Source: Limnoperna fortunei
Lineage: Eukaryota; Mollusca; Bivalvia; Mytilida; Modiolidae
Direction: 5' to 3'
Assembly: GCA_944474755.1 (NCBI GenBank)
Contig: OX104114.1
Span: 25,133,220-25,197,219, forward strand
DNA length: 64,000 nt
The notes below the pieces were generated by a model. The model was not told where the DNA came from, did not search any database, and saw only the letters and a list, made by a program, of their open reading frames with translations. Positions 36,051-49,377 of this stretch are shown in pieces; position 1 is the first letter of the stretch, and each line of letters begins with the position of its first letter. A program made the translations under genes and the position numbers.

Positions 36051-38799
36051 TGATTAGTTTCGCCCTCCTTATTAATTATTCAGATTTTTCCATGTATGTG
36101 CTTCATCCTTATAATAAATGCTTAGTTTGTTATGAATGATTTATGCAAAGACTATAAAAAATAGCAAAGACAACCGACCAAACAACAAGAGCCAAAAGTC
36201 AAGGGACAGTTACAAATCACATATACAAAGAAACACAAAAACCAAGGGCTCCTGTTACAAAAGTAGCTCTAGTTAGTTGACTGTTAGAATAGATAGGGTC
36301 AGAAAGCCAGAGTACTTAGTGAAAAACCGTAACCTTCATCGTGTAAACTGACAATTCGTGCCTATTCAAATTGAAGTTAAGCATAGCTTGACCCTATGCT
36401 GTCATTAATCACTTGGCCAGCGAAACCACTGAAGACTAGTTAACAATAGACTAACCTTAATAATTTATTCGGGATAAAATATGAAGACAATATTTTATTT
36501 TTTAATGTAAATTCATAACTTTGAACCTTCTGTAGGGTACATGTAAATTTTTTCAGACTTTTTATTGTTTTGCATCAGGTAGTTATGTCTCATGCAATGC
36601 AGTCTAATAATGTAGCTGAAATTTACACAAACTATTTTTCAGAAAAAATATATTTATTGGTAAATATGCTATTAAAATTAAAATAAAACTTAATGGATAT
36701 GTACGTATGTTTATCAAACTATTTTTAAAATTGAACAGATAAGTTTTGTGCAGTATTGAAAAACGAAAAGTACAGGTATTTCGTAGAAAAAGGGTGGTTG
36801 TTATCAATGATAAAAGCCATGAAAGCTGATGTTCTTATGTTAAATTTGAAGTTAAAAAGAAATTCACAATTAAAGATTTTGATAAAAATTAAAAACAGAC
36901 CGAAATGTGGATACTCTGCTGCGTAATTGACTGTAAATTTTAAAGATATTTTACCTTACTAGGAAAGTAAGTACAACAATTTAAATTTGGTTACTAAGGA
37001 CTTTTTTCCAACTGAAAGTGACCGTTTAGACACCTCATAATGTTTTGAGATAAAAATAATGGTGCTAAGGGCTTTTGCAACAAGAATAAAAAAAGTGAAA
37101 ACCCAAAATGACCTTTCGTCACAAAATGGAGCAATGATACGGGTAATGTTGTCCAAATTGCATAAATATCTGGTTTGACAGGAATTTGACCTAGACACTA
37201 TTTTTACTTTTTCCAATTACAGCCTCAATTATGCCCCATTCATAGTAGTAATAACTCACAAAGTTGCATCTGTATGCGACGCACATTGTGTAATGTTTTA
37301 TTTTCACTATATTTCTTACGGGTTTCAAGTTATTTAGCAAACAATATTACATTTTAAACTTGAGACCATTTTCATGTCACTATGCCTTAAACGTCAATGG
37401 GAGTTATGTCCTAAAGTCATCTTTATGTGACAAATATTTTTCATTATTTTACTTTATTTTATTTTTTTAAATGATAACAAAGTTCAAGGTCAAATGTAAA
37501 GGTTACTGCTGAACGTTGACTTCAGACTATTAACATGGTCTTATCTCATGATGACCGATAGTTAACACACACTAGGTGTTAGGACTCACAGTTTTTGAGT
37601 TTTGAATAATATCAGAGTGGTCCAAAAACAATAATGTTCCTTACGTTGTTTAACATGCTATAAAGTTGTCTCATTAGTCCCTTTATATTCCCCACTGAAA
37701 AGTTTTCACTGTCTATTTGTTGTTCCAACGATTTCGTGACAAAACGGTTTTCAGTGTTTGGAGAGATAATTCAAATATTTTTAGTTTCGCAGTGTCGATT
37801 CCGAATAGTCTGTGGGTACATTGTTTGACTTTCGTAGTTTTTCTCAAATTATGTCCATGCATTTAAAAAACTAATATTATTTAGTATGTGAATGCTGACC
37901 AGTATATGGTTTCTCAAATATTCATGAAACTTTGTACATTGTAAGATTCTTATATGATTTATATGATCATTGATGATGTATGTATTAGTATGACATTTGC
38001 AGTTTGCAGAAAAATTGTGACAGGGTATATTTAGTATGCACTTAGTGTATCATTTCATCATACATGAATTTTAAGATATTTATGATACTTTGTATATTTT
38101 ATGATCTTAACATGAAGATGCGCAAATTAGTATAGCGTCCTGGTCCTGGTCCCTTTGGAAATATACTGGACATAAAACTTGTTACAAGCTTAATCAAATA
38201 TTCATAAAACTTCATACATTGCAACATTCTATTTTTTCATTAAATAAATTATGTCGAAAAACTATTAAAATCTTAAAAATGACGTAGTTCTTTTTAGGGG
38301 TTTGAATTTTTTTTGTTAAGCACACAACCTGTCGATTGTTCTCATTCCTAATCAAAGTTACCGACTAACTATCTTATAATTAAATTCCAGACAATTTTTG
38401 CTAAGATTAAAACTTCAATAAAAATGACGGAAATAACAAAATACTGAACAGCAAGTAAACTGTCAAAATCCAATAAACTGTTAAAATAACAACAATGCAG
38501 AAACTAGGACAATTGTACTGACTTGGTATAGGCATTTCAAACGCCAGGTTTTACGTCATGCCAACCTTCCGATTTTAATACTATAGTGTGTTAGTTGGTA
38601 TGTTGACAAAAAAGGTTGAGTGTCATACGCCGCTATAGTGTAGTAGTAAAAGATGTATCAAATTATAATCGCAGTACAACCACTATGTACTGAGGGCACA
38701 AATTGGAAAACTATCTGCAATAAAGACAAGTAAGTCAAAACATTTCGGGAGTCAAATGTACCAACGTTCAATTGAAAAACACATTGAATATATATCTGT
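36051..38799. other. Long intergenic stretch
   Basis: It contains a decayed SINE-like piece near 36290-36460. About 37900-38230 holds degenerate repeats of an AATATTCATGAAACTTTGTA-like phrase (37917, then 38070 and 38200, more diverged). No gene is supported; short minus-strand frames at 36604 and 36959 have no recognisable homology. Confidence 0.35.
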
Positions 38800-39115
38800 T
38801 TTCTTTTTGCCTTATTTTTACTTTCTCTCGGATTCTCCATCCGTATTTAATACACATCACAAATTTCCAATAAATCATGTTTTATGTACCTGTAAGAAGG
38901 TGCTAGTGCAGATGAGTTGATCGCAATACTAACACAACATATTTTCCACTCTAGCCTCTGGTATTCATAATTCTTTGATCCGCAGAAAATTAAAAACTTT
39001 GCATGTTTTTTTTTTGCATTTAAGACACAATTTAAACATTTCTCTACTTAGTTTCTTCTTCACGAATTTCACAGGAAATTGTCCATCATAATCAGATTGT
39101 GATAACACGATCACA
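38800..39115 (-). pseudogene. Fourth TRIM-like copy, B-box remnant only
   Basis: On the minus strand the N-terminal zone of the B-box gene is recognisable in broken frames. A CDQLICTS..LQVHKT segment corresponds to CDQLVCASCIVQMHKK of the intact gene. Preceding it is a CKIF- and KCLKC-like first B-box remnant near 39000-39080. The rest of the gene is missing or too decayed to see. Its upstream flank matches that of the copy at 20285. Confidence 0.65.
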
Positions 39116-40074
39116 AATGAATATGGCTGTATTTAAATTGATCTATACATTTAAAACGACATGTTAAAGGATATTAATTATGACTTTTGTCAGTAAAAAT
39201 GTTATTAACACCCGTTTTATTTTTATGTTTAAAAATCATAATGTCGACATTTTTTTACAATTTTGAATAGGCCATTTAAAATGCATTATCGCATCTGTTA
39301 ATTAAAATTTCAAAACCCATTAATTAACCCAGTATTCATTGAATCAGGAGATATTGTTACACTTTTCATCGTGTGTAATCAACTTGATTACACATTAGAT
39401 ATACCAGTTTTAAAATGTTTTTCTTTTTAAGAATTGCTGTGTGTCAGGTTAAGATAGTTTGAATATTTTATACTTGATTATAGTTAGCTGAGCTCACCAA
39501 GATTGCCGTCTCATGATAAACAAAAACGTTTTGGCATACCTAATGCAGGAGTACATAGGTTCCAATTTCCAAAGAATCAAATAAAAATCTTTTGTTTATA
39601 GTCAGACAGAAATATAAGCCTGGGCGATATATCAATACACAAGCATTATAATTTACAATATATGCCTATAAAATGTAATTTATCCTAATTTCAAAGTATT
39701 TAAATTATTTACACAAAAAATACATTATGCGAAAAGAGAAAACATGAAAATTGTATAAAAACATTTATTTATAACAACATTTTCAATCATTTGGGTGAAG
39801 AGGTATTTACAAGGTTGCCTTTCAGAAATTATTTGCATGAAACTGCAAACCTTTGTCAAAAATAATTTTCTAAACTGGACTGTTTAACATAGAAATACTG
39901 AAATATATGTAAAGAAAATATTCTTTAAAACAATTTTGGGCAGATTTAAATTTAAATTCTCGTGGGATTTGCTATATGAGATCATATCCAAATGTGCATC
40001 TGCTTTTAATCCAAGATATCCTCCATCATTGTCTACGGTGTAACAACAACCCTATAAGAACTATGCAGAGGAAA
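39116..40074. other. Flank of the fourth TRIM-like relic
   Basis: 39310-39560 is paralogous to 22340-22520; CTCATGATAAACAAAAACG here stands against TAATGATAAACAAACCGATG there. No gene is seen. Confidence 0.4.
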
Positions 40075-41144
40075 TGTATTGTTAATTAATCACACAAATG
40101 TGCAACGGACCAAGAGAGCATCTTTGAATGTTCAAATCAATGGGTGTTTGGGTTTTTTCATCACATTTTATCAGTTCCAGGTGCAGATATCTAAGATATA
40201 TTTACAACTAGATGGAGTCGCACTACTTTTTATGCTTTATTTTCTTCTGAGCAGCTTCTTATTAAGTGGTGCCGGTAGTCTAGTGTTTCTAAGTTAGTAC
40301 TCTTCGACTGCAACCATAAAATTACTTACTTAAATTACTGTCATACACCCTTATAAAACCTGAACCAGGTGAAAACAGCTTAACTATACCTAAAAAGGAG
40401 TTTGCGGGTTCATTATGTATTTTGTAAATACCTGTCATATTACCAAGGGATGATGTAGAAGCCTTCATAAGTTTTGTTTTAATTCTGAATACGTCATTCT
40501 ATTACATGCCAACAAGATAATATGGACTTTAATAAAATGGAAAAAATTTTAAGTGCTACCACTGCACAAAAACATAAGCCATTTTACCACTGGGGACTTA
40601 AACCTTTCACATGTAGTTTGCAGCACATATAGTTTGCATTTGTTATTTATGTATACAATTGTATTTTGCAATGCACATTATTTGTATTTATGTTTTATTT
40701 ATTTAGACATTTTGGGGTTCGTGTTTTGCTAGTACAATTCATATGGCTTACTAGTACAACGTTTATTCAGTGGCCACAGTGGTAAATAGGTCTATACTAA
40801 ATATATATTTTGAGATCTTTAAATACCCATGAAAAATTCCTAAAGTCTTCCTGTACTTTGAATATTTAAGTAGTGAGTAATTATTCTAGTTGATTTTAGT
40901 ATATTATTTTGCATTTCTATTTTAATATATAAACCATTATTTAAGTAATAATCACATATTAGAATATTTAATTGTTGACAAAACGGAAAAGAAATTCTTT
41001 CAAATTGCAAATTGATAATTTCATGGGACACAACTCTGATATTTTCAAGCTTTTTTAAGTAAATAAATTCTTAGATTATATTTGATCAATTAAAAAGAAA
41101 AAAAATCTTACTTAAAAAGTTTGCTACATTTATAAATATAAATT

Positions 41145-41230
41145 ACATTCTTAAATAAATTTAGATATATTTGAATTAAATTCTTAAATAAATTTATATA
41201 AATATGAATTAAATTCTTAAAAAAAATAGA
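41145..41230 (+). repeat. AT-rich tandem repeat
   Basis: AAATTCTTAAATAAATTT and AAATTCTTAAAAAAAATAG-type units recur with a period near 38-48 bp, about three times. The same array is in the second copy at about 47093-47178. Confidence 0.5.
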
Positions 41231-42810
41231 AATAAAGTTTGACATATACCAATTTACATAGTTATGTCAAAATTTGTGTATTCTTTATATTGTTTACTTT
41301 TCTCCAAGAACTTAGTTCTTTGCATTTATAAATCAACCATTTTCGTGATGTGATGTAATAATTAAAAATATATATTCTAGCTAGTTACTCCAGGTAAAAT
41401 ATGCTCAATTTGTTTCTGTGACCAGATTGAGTTTAGTACACTTTACCCTAAAACTTAAACTTATAGTCTTTAACATGTTCTGATATGCCTAAATTTGAAC
41501 ATTTAAAACAAACGTAGAAGATTATTGAAATTTCCAAACATTTTTTAATTAGTTATTTCACTATTGCTATATGTGGGTCAAAATTTAACAAAATCTTATG
41601 GCCTTACTTGACATATGATACTGTAGTTGTATAAATGCCCTGAGTTTACTCGCATAGAGGAAACATAATGAAATTATTCAACTTGACATGTATATCGTGT
41701 GGTTTTAACGTGGTTTATCAATTATTATTGTCACATTTCTCATTCAAGATAAAACAAAAAGAAAATGATTTGACATTTTTGAACCATCAACGTCAACTGT
41801 ATTGTGTAAAGGGTTTTATAAGATTTTGTTGTAGTTATCTAAATATTAAATTGTAACTTGCAAATTATCTACTAAAACAAATTAGGATCTCTCTTGTCTT
41901 AATTTGTATGCTAACACAACGATATTTGTGTACGCTTTCCACTTTCTCAGTAGGAAGCCTTAAAGTTACTTATTCTTTTTTCTCCGTGTTTTTTCCTTTT
42001 GTGTAATAAACTTTGTTGCGCAACATGTCGTAAAGACATTGTGTACAATATGTATGCCCCTTACGCCCCCCGCGGATCCGCCACTGTCTTGGCACACCAA
42101 AACCCTTTTACGGAGTTATCTCCCATTTCAAAAAAGCTTGTGTGCAGATAAACTTTGAAACCCTTAAAGATGTTGTAATGAAAGTTGATCCAACATGGTC
42201 AGTGACGCATTGCGACACTTTATTACAAATCGCACGAAGGACTTTCTTTACGTCCTTATATAATCCTCATTTTTCTAAATTAGATTTTTAACATATTATT
42301 TCATGAACCAGATGTGATGGAGACTTGGTGTTTTCACTGTTGGTAATCATTGATAATGAACTTGAAAAGTAAAAAAGGTCAAGATCACATTATTATTTTT
42401 GACATTGTGTTGTATACATATCTCCTTAACAAGAAAAGATACAAAACCGAATGAACAAAATGTAGATCTTGTTAAGGTCTTGAATTGTCATATATTTTAA
42501 TTGACTATTTGTAAGAGTTTCCCACTTGATCAATGACATTATGGTAGCAGTATCTCAGAAACTTTAACAGATATTGATATAGGATTTTCATCATTGACTA
42601 CCTTTGAAAAAGGTCATAAGGCAAAAGGTCAAGGTCCTTTTCTAATTTTTGATATGCTGTGTATAGATCTCCTTTACCATAAAAGATGCTGAACTGATAC
42701 CATGCCCAAAATGTATACCCTTTAAAGGTCTTCAAGTGTCATATATTTTAACTTACCATTTGTTTCCTCGGAATTGATGAACATAATTTTTATAAACCGC
42801 TAGACGTCGC

Positions 42811-43163
42811 AAAATTAATTGCCTAAAACTTTTTTGTATTTTTGATTTCTAACATCCGTGATGTTTAGCACGGCTGGTGGAATTTTAATTCCCCGAGGTT
42901 AGCCCGCTCCGGCATCAACACTTTTGTATCGAAGAACACATCAAAGCTATGAAATTTTTCGTGTAAAGTTCAAAAATTATCAAAACCCTAAGGTTCTTTC
43001 TACCCCAGGCATAGGTTGTTCTTAGTCATAATTGGTTTCTGGTTCGGCATATTTTGGTTTTATTGTTCTTTGCTCTTCATATTCATTTGTTTGGCATTTT
43101 CAATGTTTTTGATAGAGAACATCTGATGAGTCTTGAATAGATGAAACGCGCGTCAGGCGTACC
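42811..43163 (+). mobile_element. 353-bp element between direct repeats, carrying a hammerhead-like motif
   Basis: The unit starts AAAATTAATTGCCTAAAACT. The same text, AAAATTCATTGCCTGGAACT, starts again at 43164 and is alignable for about 45 bp, so a second unit begins directly after the first. The end of the unit is the hammerhead-like core. A decayed form of it (TTGATGA at 42774-42780, then AAACCGC) stands just before the unit start. This head-to-tail arrangement of hammerhead units is what is expected of rolling-circle or retrozyme-type repeats. A palindrome GGAATTTTAATTCC occurs inside, at about 42879. No protein is encoded. Confidence 0.6.
43123..43161 (+). ncRNA. Hammerhead-ribozyme-like motif
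   Basis: The conserved core CTGATGA (43123-43129) is followed by a 4-bp stem II, GTCT/AGAT with loop TGAAT (43130-43142). Then comes GAAA (43143-43146), a stem III of A-CGC/GCG-T with loop GCGTCAG, and the NUH triplet GTA ending at 43161, the predicted cleavage site. All nucleotides of the catalytic core are in place. Stem I directly beside the cleavage site does not pair in this copy; only a more distant CAATG/CATTG plus T-run/A-run pairing is possible. It may therefore be inactive. Hammerhead motifs in tandem elements are known from bivalves. Confidence 0.55.
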
Positions 43164-43429
43164 AAAATTCATTGCCTGGAACTTTCTTGTATTTTTTATT
43201 TCGATCCATAGAACGAATGAACTATATTTTATTTTTATAATTGTTCAAAAAGGTTCTGTTTCAAATAAACTCTTATTGACAATGGTGATGAGTTTTCCTG
43301 CAAAGAGCAAATGATTTTCACAGGGAATTACGTTTTCTGCCAATAATATAAACTGAACACAATGATTAGTCGGATAAAAGCTGCGTATTTAAACAAATTA
43401 ACAAAATTTTTTAAGTAATCTTATGGGAT

Positions 43430-43536
43430 GTTGTACAAATAAGTTTCCGGAATACATCCAACAAGTACAAAATATTTACACCTTTCATCTGTTTGAGTTT
43501 GATATAAACTGAGACAATTTACTCAGAATAGAATTG
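43430..43536 (+). pseudogene. Decayed copy of the PHYHD1-like penultimate exon
   Basis: The DNA follows 1907-2004 closely: AGTTTCCGGAATACATC and ATTTACACCTTTCATCTGTTTGA are near-identical. Small deletions and an insertion break the frame, and the donor GTATGT has become GTTTGC. It is a duplicated exon no longer able to encode protein. Confidence 0.75.
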
Positions 43537-44960
43537 GTTTGCTATATTCAATAACCTAGAAAAAAATGTTTGAATGTGAAGTATGTCACACAATTTAAGA
43601 GGTTTTAGTACATTTTATTAAGGTAAACTATCTAATTCAGATCCAAAAGAAATCAGAATCTTGGGTAAACCGAGCATCAATTTCAGACACAAAAATTTTA
43701 TCTATTTCCAAATTGCCAAAGAGAACCTACAACTTATTTTTCCTGAACAATAATTATAATCTTAGTTTGGGCATATTTTGCAATTGTATACATTGATCTA
43801 AACTCAACATGTGTCACTAAAGAGGTTGTTAAAAGAAGAAAAGCAGTAAATTGATTTATTTAATTTTTCTGTGAATTGTATTGTTTGCCTTGAAATTAAC
43901 TAGAGTTTTACCTATGAGATGAGTAGGTGAGGTAAAAACAAGTGAAATATGGACACGAATAAATAAACATTACACAAGAAAAATCTGTATCGATGTCGTG
44001 CATTAGCTTTATTAAGTATAAAAAACAGGGCTCCGTATGTTTTGTCTATCAAGGGCAACTTGTAGTAAGGTTTGCCTATAAGTCGGCATTCCTCTTAAAC
44101 AAATTTTTATCCCCAACTTATATGCAAGTAGATACGGTAATATTATTAATATTATTCTCTACTTACAATTTATATGCTATTTACAACTCCAATTTGTTTT
44201 GTTGGATTTTTAAAGAGTTAAAATAATGTAGTATTAGTATATGACATTTGAAATTTGATAGGGAAAACAGCGATAGATGTGTTAATATTTTGTTTTCGTC
44301 ATTTGAACTGGACTATATCCCTCAGATTTGTCTTTTCCTGAACATAATCATTTTCTACGAACAATATATTAATGCAGAGTTTTTATTATTTCTGTATAAA
44401 AACTAATCGCCTATAAACCATATTTCGTTGTGGTTTAAACAGGAACCTATAAATCAGTTATATTAGTTATACTAATCACAGGTTTAAACGATATAGTCAG
44501 AAATGTAATCCAATGGCAATTTTAATGACCAGGAAGAATTCAATATCCTTCAGAAATAAGATCTTCTTTTTCAGTATTATAAAAGATCCATCTGTTTTAG
44601 CTGTTTGTGTTCACCAATTTTATCAGTTTTAAATTTTTTGCAAAGTTAATCATAATTAGCAGATGCTGAGACAGGTAAACCGGAATAGTAGGTGTGACGT
44701 CACAGATCGCACATTAATGGCTGCCTACATGGAGGCGGGAATTTCAAAATTTATTATCACAAAATATTGATTTATTTCTTTATGGTGCAATTTTGTAACA
44801 AGAACATAGTTAAATACATTTATATAGGAATCTTCTGCTATCTTTTGCAAAGATGTTTGGAGGGTTTCCTTCCCCTTTAAAAAGATAAAATGAGTGTTTT
44901 GAGATGTATTAGCTTTATTATGTCAGCGATCAATTTAGCTTAATTTATCCTTAATGTAAG

Positions 44961-45480
44961 TTCAGCTATTCTCGTCATTTGGCGTCTGTCATCTTGTTGT
45001 CGTCATCCGTAAACTGTTCACATGTTAATCTTCTTCTCCAAACAACTTCGTCAATAGGATTAAACTATATTTTATATACAGATCAATAGTTTCATTGGGT
45101 TGTACTTATTCAAGTTTTATTTTTGGTGCTTATAGAATATTTAATATGCCTGCAAGAGCCATTGATGCATTCTTATGGGCTGAAATTAACAATATCTGCT
45201 GTCATACCTCTTGACAGATTGACGTATGATATCGAAGAAAGACACCTCAAACCTCTTATGGTCCTCTACTATGTTTTAATGTTTTTCTGATCCAAAATTA
45301 AAGAAGGCAACCACCGTGGAACATAGCTTTATATAGGATTCTATTGGAAATATATATGCAGACAGCTTTAGAAAAATCCCAAAAATTCCAGCCAGATCGT
45401 GCACAAATGAAGGCAAGATAGTTTTTTCTATTTATGTATTTCGGTTCTCTTTTATGAATGATTATGTGGTCCTGATTATC
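44961..45480 (+). repeat. Old decayed family 1 relic
   Basis: TTCAGCTATTCTCGTCATTTG followed by GGCGTCTGTC and a TCTTCTTCTCC line corresponds to the family 1 opening (GAGCTATTGCCATCACTTGG, then TCTTCTCCTC). The rest is too diverged to delimit well. The copy at 50909 is its tandem duplicate. Confidence 0.5.
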
Positions 45481-48400
45481 ATGGCTTCCACGGCAAGCCT
45501 GTTACTATTGCTGAAATTTCTGTTAAATCAATAGGCAGTTTTAAGTTTTACATATATCTCTTGTCAAAAGTGATTTTTTAAATTCTATTTATTTCATATA
45601 TAGGTGATGAATTTGGTATTTAGTAATATAAGTGTAAACCTGTCCAGTGTGACTTACCTTTCCATGCCATGGCATGTAACAAAAGTAGCCATAAACTTCA
45701 ATTGAATTTACAAAATATTAGAATTTGTCAATGCACATAATATTTTTACATACATATTTCTATATGTTAATGGTTCAAATGTCCACCCAGAATTATATTA
45801 AAAACAAACATTATTATTAATGTGTGATATCTCATTACAAATATGCGGGTGATTGGTGGTTAACTGATTTCTATAATTGCAGAGTTTTATAATTAAAAAA
45901 TTATTACATAATGAATAAACGTTTGATTTTTCCATACACCGTTCCTATGTAGGTTGTACTAAATTCACTTGAAAAAATGATACTTATAATGTATGTATTA
46001 ATCCTTGTAGATCAGATTATATTGTATTGTTAATTAATCACACAAATGTGCAACGGACCAAGAGAGCATCTTTGAATGTTCAAATCAATGGGTGTTTGGG
46101 TTTTTTCATCACATTTTATCAGTTCCAGGTGCAGATATCTAAGATATATTTACAACTAGAGGGAGTCGCACTACTTTTTATGCTTTATTTTCTTCTGAGC
46201 AGCTTCTTATTAAGTGGTGCCGGTAGTCTAGTGTTTCTAAGTTAGTACTCTTCGACTGCAACCATAAAATTACTTACTTAAATTACTGTCATACACCCTT
46301 ATAAAACCCGAACCAGGTGAAAACAGCTTAACTATACCTAAAAAGGAGTTTGCGGGTTCATTATGTATTTTGTAAATACCTGTCATATTACCAAGGGATG
46401 ATGTAGAAGCCTTCATAAGTTTTGTTTTAATTCTGAATACGTCATTCTATTACATGCCAACAAGATAATATGGACTTTAATAAAATGGAAAAAATTTTAA
46501 GTGCTACCACTGCACAAAAACATAAGCCATTTTACCACTGGGGACTTAAACCTTTCACATGTAGTTTGCAGCACATATAGTTTGCATTTGTTATTTATGT
46601 ATACAATTGTATTTTGCAATGCACATTATTTGTATTTATGTTTTATTTATTTAGACAGTTTGGGGTTCGTGTTTTGCTAGTACAATTCATATGGCTTACT
46701 AGTACAACGTTTATTCAGTGGCCACAGTGGTAAATAGGTCTATACTAAATATATATTTTGAGATCTTTAAATACCCATGAAAAATTCCTAAAGTCTTCCT
46801 GTACTTTGAATATTTAAGTAGTGAGTAATTATTCTAGTTGATTTTAGTATATTATTTTGAATTTCTATTTTAATATATAAACCATTATTTAAGTAATAAT
46901 CACATATTAGAATATTTAATTGTTGACAAAACGGAAAAGAAATTCTTTCAAATTGCAAATTGATAATTTCATGGGACACAACTCTGATATTTTCAAGCTT
47001 TTTTAAGTAAATAAATTCTTAGATTATATTTGATCAATTAAAAAGAAAAAAAATCTTATTTAAAAAGTTTGCTACATTTATAAATATAAATTACATTCTT
47101 AAATAAATTTAGATATATTTGAATTAAATTCTTAAATAAATTTATATAAATATGAATTAAATTTAAAAAAAAAATAGAAATAAAGTTTGACATATACCAA
47201 TTTACATAGTTATGTCAAAATTTGTGTATTCTTTATATTGTTTACTTTTCTCCAAGAACTTAGTTCTTTGCATTTATAAATCAACCATTTTCGTGATGTG
47301 ATGTAATAATTAAAAATATATATTCTAGCTAGTTACTCCAGGTAAAATATGCTCAATTTGTTTCTGTGACCAGATTGAGTTTAGTACATTTTACCCTAAA
47401 ACTTAAACTTATAGTCTTTAACATGTTCTGATATGCCTAAATTTGAACATTTAAAACAAACGTAGAAGATTATTGAAATTTCCAAACATTTTTTAATTAG
47501 TTATTTCACTATTGCTATATGTGGGTCAAAATTTAACAAAATCTTATGGCCTTACTTGACATATGATACTGTAGTTGTATAAATGCCCTGAGTTTACTCG
47601 CATACAGGAAACATAATGAAATTATTCAACTTGACATGTATATCGTGTGGTTTTAACGTGGTTTATCAATTATTATTGTCACATTTCTCATTCAAGATAA
47701 AACAAAAAGAAAATGATTTGACATTTTTGAACCATCAACGTCAACTGTATTGTGTAAAGGGTTTTATAAGATTTTGTTGTAGTTATCTAAATATTAAATT
47801 GTAACTTGCAAATTATCTACTAAAACAAATTAGGATCTCTCTTGTCTTAATTTGTATGCTAACACAACGATATTTGTGTACGCTTTCCACTTTCTCAGTA
47901 GGAAGCCTTAAAGTTACTTATTCTTTTTTCTCCGTGTTTTTTCCTTTTGTGTAATAAACTTTGTTGCGCAACATGTCGTAAAGACATTGTGTACAATATG
48001 TATGCCCCTTACGCCCCCCGCGGATCCGCCACTGTCTTGGCACGCCAAAACCCTTTTACGGAGTTATCTCCCATTTCAAAAAAGCTTGTGTGCAGATAAA
48101 CTTTGAAACCCTTAAAGATGTTGTAATGAAAGTTGATCCAACATGGTCAGTGACGCATTGCGACACTTTGTTACAAATCGCACGAAGGACTTTCTTTACG
48201 TCCTTATATAATCCTCATTTTTCTAAATTAGATTTTTAACATATTATTTCATGAACCAGATGTGATGGAGACTTGGTGTTTTCACTGTTGGTAATCATTG
48301 ATAATGAACTTGAAAAGTAAAAAAGGTCAAGATCACATTATTATTTTTGACATTGTGTTGTATACATATCTCCTTAACAAGAAAAGATACAAAACCGAAT

Positions 48401-48758
48401 GAACAAAATGTAGATCTTGTTAAGGTCTTGAATTGTCATATATTTTAATTGACTATTTGTAAGAGTTTCCCACTTGATCAATGACATTATGGTAGCAGTA
48501 TCTCAGTAACTTTAACAGATATTGATATAGGATTTTCATCATTGACTACCTTTGAAAAAGGTCATAAGGCAAAAGGTCAAGGTCCTTTTCTAATTTTTGA
48601 TATGCTGTGTATAGATCTCCTTTACCATAAAAGATGCTGAACTGATACCATGCCCAAAATGTATACCCTTTAAAGGTCTTCAAGTGTCATATATTTTAAC
48701 TTACCATTTGTTTCCTCGGAATTGATGAACATAATTTTTATAAACCGCTAGACGTCGC

Positions 48759-49111
48759 AAAATTAATTGCCTAAAACTTTTTTGTATTTTTGATTTCTAA
48801 CATCCGTGATGTTTAGCACGGCTGGTGGAATTTTAATTCCCCGAGGTTAGCCCGCTCCGGCATCAACACTTTTGTATCGAAGAACACATCAAAGCTATGA
48901 AATTTTCCGTGTAAAGTTCAAAAATTATCAAAACCCTAAGGTTCTTTCTACCCCAGGCATAGGTTGTTCTTAGTCATAATTGGTTTCTGGTTCGGCATAT
49001 TTTGGTTTTATTGTTCTTTGCTCTTCATATTCATTTGTTTGGCATTTTCAATGTTTTTGATAGAGAACATCTGATGAGTCTTGAATAGATGAAACGCGCG
49101 TCAGGCGTACC
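48759..49111 (+). mobile_element. 353-bp hammerhead-bearing element, second copy
   Basis: This is the tandem-duplicate of the element at 42811, with the same direct repeat start at 49112. It differs by single bases only (TTTTCCGTG here, TTTTTCGTG there). Confidence 0.6.
49071..49109 (+). ncRNA. Hammerhead-ribozyme-like motif, second copy
   Basis: It is identical in core, stem II, stem III and GTA triplet to the motif at 43123. It exists because of the 5.95-kb duplication rather than as an independent insertion. Confidence 0.55.
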
Positions 49112-49377
49112 AAAATTCATTGCCTGGAACTTTCTTGTATTTTTTATTTCGATCCATAGAACGAATGAACTATATTTTATTTTTATAATTGTTCAAAAAG
49201 GTTCTGTTTCAAATAAACTCTTATTGACAATGGTGATGAGTTTTCCTGCAAAGAGCAAATGATTTTCACAGGGAATTACGTTTTCTGCCAATAATATAAA
49301 CTGAACACAATGATTAGTCGGATAAAAGCTGCGTATTTAAACAAATTAACAAAATTTTTAAAGTAATCTTATGGGAT

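Larger units (their letters stand above)
40075..46022 (+). repeat. 5.95-kb direct tandem duplication, first copy
   Basis: The unit begins at TGTATTGTTAATTAATCAC and is repeated immediately at 46023 with an offset of 5948 bp. I counted about 19 substitutions and a few 1-2 bp length changes against the second copy, roughly 0.3-0.4 %. It contains AT-rich tandem text at 41145-41230, the hammerhead-type element, a decayed dioxygenase exon and an old family 1 relic. The three short open frames (40079, 41668, 43993 on plus) have no recognisable homology, and their conservation in copy two follows from the duplication itself. Confidence 0.95.

Noticed and set aside
40079..44226. Three short plus-strand frames conserved exactly at 46027, 47616 and 49941
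   Set aside because: Conservation is due to the 5.95-kb duplication itself. The readings are AT-rich and hydrophobic, two of the frames differ by only a base, and no homology is recognised.
44690..44740. TGACGTCA (CRE-like) palindrome as a promoter
   Set aside because: A single 8-bp site with no gene downstream; not enough to call.
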